A stretch of 64,000 nt of DNA from Mycolicibacterium mucogenicum DSM 44124 (GTDB lineage: Bacteria > Actinomycetota > Actinomycetes > Mycobacteriales > Mycobacteriaceae): NCBI RefSeq assembly GCF_005670685.2, contig NZ_CP062008.1, positions 620,001-684,000 on the forward strand, read 5' to 3'. A program made the translations under genes and the position numbers. Below the pieces are notes generated by a model, which was not told the origin of the DNA, searched no databases, and saw nothing but the letters and a program-made list of their open reading frames with translations. Positions within the stretch are counted from its first letter, which is position 1, and every line of letters begins with the position of its first letter. Of the stretch, positions 59,590-64,000 are shown piece by piece.

Positions 59590-59619
59590 CGGCTTACTCA
59601 GCCGAAACGTCACCGAAAC
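59590..59619. promoter_or_regulatory. Short hairpin and candidate GlnR box upstream of GntR 2
   Basis: CGGCT-TACTC-AGCCG (59590-59604) is a small stem after the oxidoreductase. GAAAC-N6-GAAAC follows at 59604-59619, close to the actinobacterial GlnR consensus (gTnAC-N6-GaAAC). Confidence 0.5.
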
Positions 59620-59653
59620 GGATTCGGCAACAACGGCGACCTACTCTGCGGGG

Positions 59654-60355
59654 ATGCGGCCCCACCGGCGTTCTGTCCTGCTCGGACAGCTGGTGGCGGA
59701 TCGGGCCGCGCCGTCACAGCAGGGCGTGCTGAACGAACTGCGCCGTGCGGTCCTCGACGGCGGGGTGCCGCCGGGTACGCCGATCCCGTTGGCTGACGTG
59801 GCGGACGTCTTCGGCGTCAGCCAGATCCCGGTGCGGGAGGCGCTGAAAACGCTCATCGGAGAGGGGCTGGTGGAGCACCGGCTCAACTTCGGCTACACCG
59901 TGGCCCTGTTGACGCCACAGGAACTACGCGAAATGTACATCGTGCGTGAGGCTTTGGAATCGGCATCGCTGGGGGTCGCCGTGGCCAACGCAACCGATGC
60001 CGACCGCGCGGCCGCGGTCGCGGTCAATGTCGGCCTGGAGCAGGCGATCCGCGACGACGACGCGGGCGCCTATCACCGGCAGAGCCGGGAACTGCATGCC
60101 GCCCTCACCCGGCCGTCGCGCATGCATCGGCTGCTGCACATGCTAGAGGCGGCGTGGAACGTCACCGAACCCGTGCAGTCGATGCTGCATGTCAGCCGTG
60201 ACGACCGGGCGGCCCTGCATGCCGACCATTGCGCTATGGTCGACGCCTTCGTCGCCGGCGACGCAGAGCGCCTGATCGCCGTCGCGGAAGACCATGCCGT
60301 CCGGCTCAACGCCGTGATCGCCAAATTGCCTACGGACACCGGGCTGCTGGCGTAG
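59654..60355 (+). CDS. GntR-family regulator (FCD type) 2, probable allantoin regulator
   Basis: 233 aa. HTH IPLADVADVFGVSQIPVREA, LKTLIGEGLVEHRLNFGYTV, then FCD helical domain with LTRPSRMHRLLHMLEAAWNV. It stands directly before the permease, racemase and allantoinase genes, so control of that cluster is likely. Confidence 0.85.
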   Translation: MRPHRRSVLLGQLVADRAAPSQQGVLNELRRAVLDGGVPPGTPIPLADVADVFGVSQIPVREALKTLIGEGLVEHRLNFGYTVALLTPQELREMYIVREALESASLGVAVANATDADRAAAVAVNVGLEQAIRDDDAGAYHRQSRELHAALTRPSRMHRLLHMLEAAWNVTEPVQSMLHVSRDDRAALHADHCAMVDAFVAGDAERLIAVAEDHAVRLNAVIAKLPTDTGLLA

Positions 60356-60398
60356 CGGCGAACATATATCTTTTCCGCAATTGCCACATATCTCAGGG

Positions 60399-60414
60399 GA
60401 AACAGCGGGGAAAC
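60399..60414. promoter_or_regulatory. Candidate GlnR box upstream of the permease
   Basis: GAAAC (60399-60403), six bases, GAAAC (60410-60414), 24 bp before the permease start. Second copy of the pair seen at 59604-59619; GlnR controls nitrogen-assimilation genes in actinobacteria. Confidence 0.5.
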
Positions 60415-60438
60415 GTTGCATTTCTAGCGTTTTCGAGC

Positions 60439-61986
60439 ATGACTGACACCCTCGTTCCCAAGGACACGACCCCACCGGGCGCGGTGATCGGCGCAGGTGA
60501 CATCGTCGAGGCCGCCGGCCACCCGATCGGCGGCGGCGTCATCAAACCGGATTACGACCCGCGATTGACCAACGAGGACCTCGCTCCGCTGGGCAAGCAG
60601 AGCTGGGGTTCCTACAACATCTTCGCGTTCTGGATGTCCGACGTGCACAGCGTCGGCGGCTACGTCACCGCGGGCAGCCTGTTCGCGCTGGGCCTGGCCA
60701 GTTGGCAGGTGCTGGTGGCGCTGCTCATCGGCATCACCCTCGTGTACTTCCTGTGCAACCTGGTCGCCAAGCCGAGCCAGGCCGCCGGTGTGCCGTACCC
60801 GGTGATCTGTCGCACCGCGTTCGGCGTGCTGGGCGCCAACATCCCGGCCATCATCCGCGGGTTGATCGCGGTGGCCTGGTACGGCATCCAGACCTACTTG
60901 GCATCGGCCGCCCTGGATGTGGTGCTGCTCAAGCTGTTTCCGGGGCTCGCCCCCTATGCCGACCTCGCCACCCACGGCTTCCTCGGATTGCCGCTGCTGG
61001 GCTGGGCCAGCTTCCTGCTGCTGTGGGTGTTGCAGGCCTGCGTCTTCTGGCGCGGTATGGAGGCGATCCGCAGGTTCATCGACTTCTGCGGCCCGGCCGT
61101 CTACGTCGTCATGTTCCTGCTGTGCGGCTACCTCATCTACAAAGCCGGCTGGGGCGCAATCGATCTCAACCTCGGCGCGGTCAAGTACACCGGCCTCGAC
61201 TCGGTTCCGGTGATGCTCGGCGCCATCGCGTTGGTGGTGTCCTACTTCTCCGGTCCGATGCTCAACTTCGGTGACTTCTCCCGCTACGGCAAGTCGTTCG
61301 CCGCCGTCAAGAAGGGCAATTTCCTGGGGCTGCCGGTGAACTTCCTGGTGTTCTCGGTGCTCGTGGTGGTCACCGCGTCGCTGACGCTGCCGGTGTTCGG
61401 CGAACTGCTCACCGATCCCGTGCAGACCGTGGCCCGCATCGACAGCACCTTCGCAATCGTGTTGGGCGCCTTGACCTTCACCATCGCCACCATCGGCATC
61501 AACATCGTCGCCAACTTCATCAGCCCGGCGTTCGACTTCTCCAACGTCAGCCCGCAGCGCATCAGCTGGCGTGCGGGCGGCATGATCGCCGCGGTCGGCT
61601 CGGTGCTCATCACCCCGTGGAACCTCTACAACAACCCGGAGGTCATCCACTACACGCTGGAGATCCTGGGCGCCTTCATCGGCCCACTGTTCGGCGTGCT
61701 GCTCGCCGACTACTACCTGGTGCGCAAGCAGAAGGTGGTCGTCGACGAACTGTTCACCATGTCCGAGTCCGGAAAGTACTGGTACACCGGCGGATACAAC
61801 AAGGTCGCGGTCATCGCCACCGTGGCCGGCGCGGTGCTCGCGGCGCTTCCGGTGCTGCTGGCCGGCACCGTGTACGGCATGCACACCGCTGCCCAGTACA
61901 GCTGGTTCATCGGCTGCGGTGTCGCACTCGGCATCTACCGGGTGCTGGCTGTCCGCGACCGGTTCGTCGCCGAATCGGTGGCGTGA
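60439..61986 (+). CDS. NCS1-family permease, probably allantoin/hydantoin
   Basis: 515 aa with about 12 membrane helices. NCS1 signatures: LAPLGKQSWGSYNIFAFWMS, CRTAFGVLGANIPAIIRGLI, WYGIQTYLAS, GPMLNFGDFSRY and PWNLYNNPEVI. These resemble Mhp1 and PucI, which import hydantoins and allantoin with a cation. Followed by allantoin enzymes, which points to allantoin. Confidence 0.88.
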   Translation: MTDTLVPKDTTPPGAVIGAGDIVEAAGHPIGGGVIKPDYDPRLTNEDLAPLGKQSWGSYNIFAFWMSDVHSVGGYVTAGSLFALGLASWQVLVALLIGITLVYFLCNLVAKPSQAAGVPYPVICRTAFGVLGANIPAIIRGLIAVAWYGIQTYLASAALDVVLLKLFPGLAPYADLATHGFLGLPLLGWASFLLLWVLQACVFWRGMEAIRRFIDFCGPAVYVVMFLLCGYLIYKAGWGAIDLNLGAVKYTGLDSVPVMLGAIALVVSYFSGPMLNFGDFSRYGKSFAAVKKGNFLGLPVNFLVFSVLVVVTASLTLPVFGELLTDPVQTVARIDSTFAIVLGALTFTIATIGINIVANFISPAFDFSNVSPQRISWRAGGMIAAVGSVLITPWNLYNNPEVIHYTLEILGAFIGPLFGVLLADYYLVRKQKVVVDELFTMSESGKYWYTGGYNKVAVIATVAGAVLAALPVLLAGTVYGMHTAAQYSWFIGCGVALGIYRVLAVRDRFVAESVA

Positions 61987-62005
61987 CCGTGGGGGAGTCC
62001 TTGGG

Positions 62006-62728
62006 ATGAGCCGGATTTGGGTCATCAACCCCAACACCACCACATCGATGACCGCCGGGATCGGCCGCTGCGCACAAGCAGTGGCCGGTTCCGGTGTCGA
62101 GATCGTTGCCGTGACATCCGAATTCGGTCCGCCCTCCATCGAAAGCCACTACGACGAGGCGATGAGCGTGCCGGGTCTGCTCGAGGCGATCCGGCGCGGT
62201 GAGGACGCCGGGGCCGACGGCTACGTGATCGCGTGCTTCGGTGATCCGGGACTGGATGCGGCGCGGGAGCTCGCGACCGGCCCGGTCGTCGGCATCGCCG
62301 AGGCCGCCATGCAGACCGCCAGCCATCTGGGGCGCGGCTTCTCCGTGGTGACGACGCTGTCGCGCACCACGGGCCGGGCCGCCGATCTGGCGGAACGCTA
62401 TGGGATGCAACGTTTCTGCCTGGGCATCCACGCCTGCGATATTCCGGTGCTGGATCTGGAAACCGATCCGACGGCACGCAAGGTCATCACCGAGGCGTGC
62501 CGGGAGGCGTTGGACGCCGACGGCTCCGATGCCATCGTGCTGGGGTGCGCCGGCATGGCCGAGATGTGTGCGGCGATCACCGCCGAGCTCGGGGTGCCGG
62601 TGGTCGACGGGGTGAGCGCCGCGACGTTGACGGTGCAGGCACTGGTGCGGATGGGGCTGCGCACCGGCAAGCGTGGCGAGTTCGCGACACCGCCGGCCAA
62701 GGAATACACCGTCCGGCGCGGGGTCTAA
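62006..62728 (+). CDS. Asp/Glu/hydantoin racemase family, probable allantoin racemase
   Basis: 240 aa from ATG 62006 with GGGGGAG upstream. VINPNTTTSMTAGIG start, YVIACFGDPG (first catalytic Cys ~75) and IVLGCAGMAEM (second Cys ~179), the two-Cys site of hydantoin/allantoin racemases (HpxA-like). It would turn (R)- to (S)-allantoin. Its TAA overlaps the allantoinase TAG in CTAA. Confidence 0.85.
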   Translation: MSRIWVINPNTTTSMTAGIGRCAQAVAGSGVEIVAVTSEFGPPSIESHYDEAMSVPGLLEAIRRGEDAGADGYVIACFGDPGLDAARELATGPVVGIAEAAMQTASHLGRGFSVVTTLSRTTGRAADLAERYGMQRFCLGIHACDIPVLDLETDPTARKVITEACREALDADGSDAIVLGCAGMAEMCAAITAELGVPVVDGVSAATLTVQALVRMGLRTGKRGEFATPPAKEYTVRRGV

Positions 62729-63627
62729 CCGGCCGGGTGCACGGCGCGCCAATGCTCGGCGATCTCGATGCGCCGCGCCAGCCACACCCGGTCGTGGGAT
62801 TGCACGTGGTCGAGGAATCGTTCCAGCGCGGCACTGCGGGCCGGTCGGCCGACCAGCCGGCAGTGCAAGCCGATCGACAGCATCTTCGGGCTGCCGCCCA
62901 GCCCCTCGGCGTAGAGCACGTCGAACGCGTCACGCAGATGAGCGAAGAACTCCTCACCGTTGGAAAAGCCTGCCGGAGAAGCGAATCGCATGTCGTTGGT
63001 GTCCAGCGTGTACGGCACCACGAGGTGGTCGGTGTCGGCCACTCGCACCCAGTACGGCAGATCATCGGCGTAGGAGTCCGAGTCGTAGACGAAGCCGCCG
63101 TGCTCGACCACCAGCTCCCGCGTGTGCGGAGAGTCCCGGCCGGTGTACCAGCCGAGCGGCGCGGCGCCGGTGAGCTCGGTCAGGATCCGCACCGCCTCGG
63201 CCATGTGCGCGCGCTCGGTGTCGCGGTCGGTCAGCTGGTAGGACTTCCACCGCAGGCCATGACAGGCGATCTCGTGTCCGAGTTCGCCGAACGCGGCCAG
63301 CGCCTCCGGATTGCGCTGCAGGGCCCGCGCCACCGCGAAGATGGTCAGCGGGATGTCCCGGCGCTCGAAAATCCTTAGTATCCGCCACAATCCGGCACGC
63401 GAGCCGTACTCGTAGAGCGACTCCATGCTCATGTGCCGGTTGGGGAACGCGTCGGCCGGCGTCATCTCGGACAGGAACGTCTCCGAGGCCGGATCGCCGT
63501 CGAGCACGTTGTTCTCGCCGCCCTCTTCGTAATTGAGGACGAACTGCACAGCAATGGCCGCGCCCCCGGGCCACTGCGGGTCCGGCGGGGTGCGGCCATA
63601 GCCGACAAGGTCGCGCGGGTAGCTCAC
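62725..63627 (-). CDS. puuE: PuuE-type allantoinase (polysaccharide deacetylase fold)
   Basis: 300 aa from GTG 63627. YEEGGENNVLDGD, EIACHGLRW, GWYTGRDSPHTRELV and YDSDSYADDLPYW match cofactor-independent PuuE allantoinases, which open the allantoin ring to allantoate. GTGA overlap with allantoicase; convergent with the racemase gene. Other polysaccharide-deacetylase hydrolases are the alternative. Confidence 0.88.
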   Translation of the reverse strand: MSYPRDLVGYGRTPPDPQWPGGAAIAVQFVLNYEEGGENNVLDGDPASETFLSEMTPADAFPNRHMSMESLYEYGSRAGLWRILRIFERRDIPLTIFAVARALQRNPEALAAFGELGHEIACHGLRWKSYQLTDRDTERAHMAEAVRILTELTGAAPLGWYTGRDSPHTRELVVEHGGFVYDSDSYADDLPYWVRVADTDHLVVPYTLDTNDMRFASPAGFSNGEEFFAHLRDAFDVLYAEGLGGSPKMLSIGLHCRLVGRPARSAALERFLDHVQSHDRVWLARRIEIAEHWRAVHPAG

Positions 63628-64000
63628 GCGAGCTCTCCGAACAGCCGCAGTCGCGCCAACCCGCCGTCCGGATAGATGTCCAGCCGTGCCTCGGACACCA
63701 CGTCGTCGGAATCGATGATGAAGCGGTGCCGGGTGTCGGGCAACAGATCGGTGCGGGGCAGCAGGTCGACCCACCGTCCGTCGGCGCGCAGTGCCGTCAA
63801 TGCCGCTGCCCCAGGGCTGTTTCCGATGAAGTAGGACGTGTCGATCTCGGCGAGCCGCACCCGTCCCGGTCCCGCGAGCCGGATGCGCACCCAGTCGTTG
63901 GAATCGTCACGGCGCCGCGCGGTTTCCCAGCCATCACCCATCACCTGCGCCTGTCCGGGGAAGATCAGGTTCTGCGGCGAGCTGTAGAAACGATTCGAGG
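63624..64000 (-). CDS. alc: Allantoicase (5' part outside window)
   Basis: About 125 C-terminal codons are visible. SNRFYSSPQNLIFPGQAQVM, GDGWETARRRDD and DWVRIRLAGPGRVRLAEIDT are typical of allantoicase, which splits allantoate to urea and ureidoglycolate. Start lies beyond 64000. With the permease, racemase and allantoinase it completes an allantoin-use route. Confidence 0.85.
   Translation of the reverse strand, partial: SNRFYSSPQNLIFPGQAQVMGDGWETARRRDDSNDWVRIRLAGPGRVRLAEIDTSYFIGNSPGAAALTALRADGRWVDLLPRTDLLPDTRHRFIIDSDDVVSEARLDIYPDGGLARLRLFGELA

Noticed and set aside
60424..62139. 571-codon minus-strand frame opposite the permease
   Set aside because: Asp/Glu/His-rich shadow of a clear 12-helix permease.

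Overview
This window comes from a high-GC mycobacterium, most likely a rapid-growing Mycolicibacterium-type species. Supporting signs are two MspA-family porins, a WhiB-family protein, leaderless-type promoters, heavy GTG start use, and a block with the order of M. tuberculosis Rv0854-Rv0855(far)-Rv0856/57-Rv0858c(dapC). About 40.8 kb of a prophage fills the left two thirds. It meets the chromosome at the 3' end of a tRNA-Lys gene (40831-40906), and its other end lies outside the window.

Prophage, right to left. A divergent regulatory pair sits at the tRNA: a putative repressor (40553-40882, +) whose last codons and stop lie inside tRNA-Lys, and a Cro-like gene (40201-40428, -). Three 17-bp operator-like sites lie in and beside the gap between them. 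From the Cro-like gene a leftward early operon of more than fifty mostly ATGA/GTGA-coupled genes runs to 18065. It includes a RecE-like exonuclease, RecT, a possible sliding clamp with an FtsK-gamma-like tail, a RusA-like resolvase, a C5 cytosine methyltransferase, an RNase AS homologue, a DnaQ-like exonuclease, an MmcB-like nuclease, WhiB, an excisionase-like protein, a replication-type protein and a small serine recombinase. A plus-strand accessory block (15258-18037) interrupts the leftward genes. It holds a toxin-antitoxin-like pair behind a palindromic leaderless promoter, two unknown small genes and a trypsin-like protease. Left of it, the late leftward block runs: ParB-methyltransferase fusion, large terminase, HTH/zinc protein, membrane proteins, portal, MuF-protease fusion, capsid, further structural proteins and head-tail connectors. 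Tail, lysis and (by inference) integrase genes lie beyond position 1.

The geometry at the tRNA resembles integration-dependent immunity of mycobacteriophages such as BPs and Brujita: attP lies inside the repressor gene, and integration replaces the repressor's 3' end. This is the strongest lead in the window.

Chromosome, 40831-64000. A tRNA-Lys/Glu/Asp/Phe cluster is followed by envelope and signalling genes: a COG4705 membrane protein, a PAP2 phosphatase, and a two-component pair arranged tail to tail beside an orphan ATPase-domain protein. Then come secreted proteins, the two porins, a PknH-sensor-like lipoprotein and the far-dapC block with a GntR regulator. A TetR regulator has near-identical operators in front of itself and in front of a CrtI-like oxidoreductase. 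The right end is an allantoin-utilisation cluster (GntR regulator, NCS1 permease, racemase, PuuE allantoinase, partial allantoicase) with two candidate GlnR boxes, consistent with use of allantoin as a nitrogen source.
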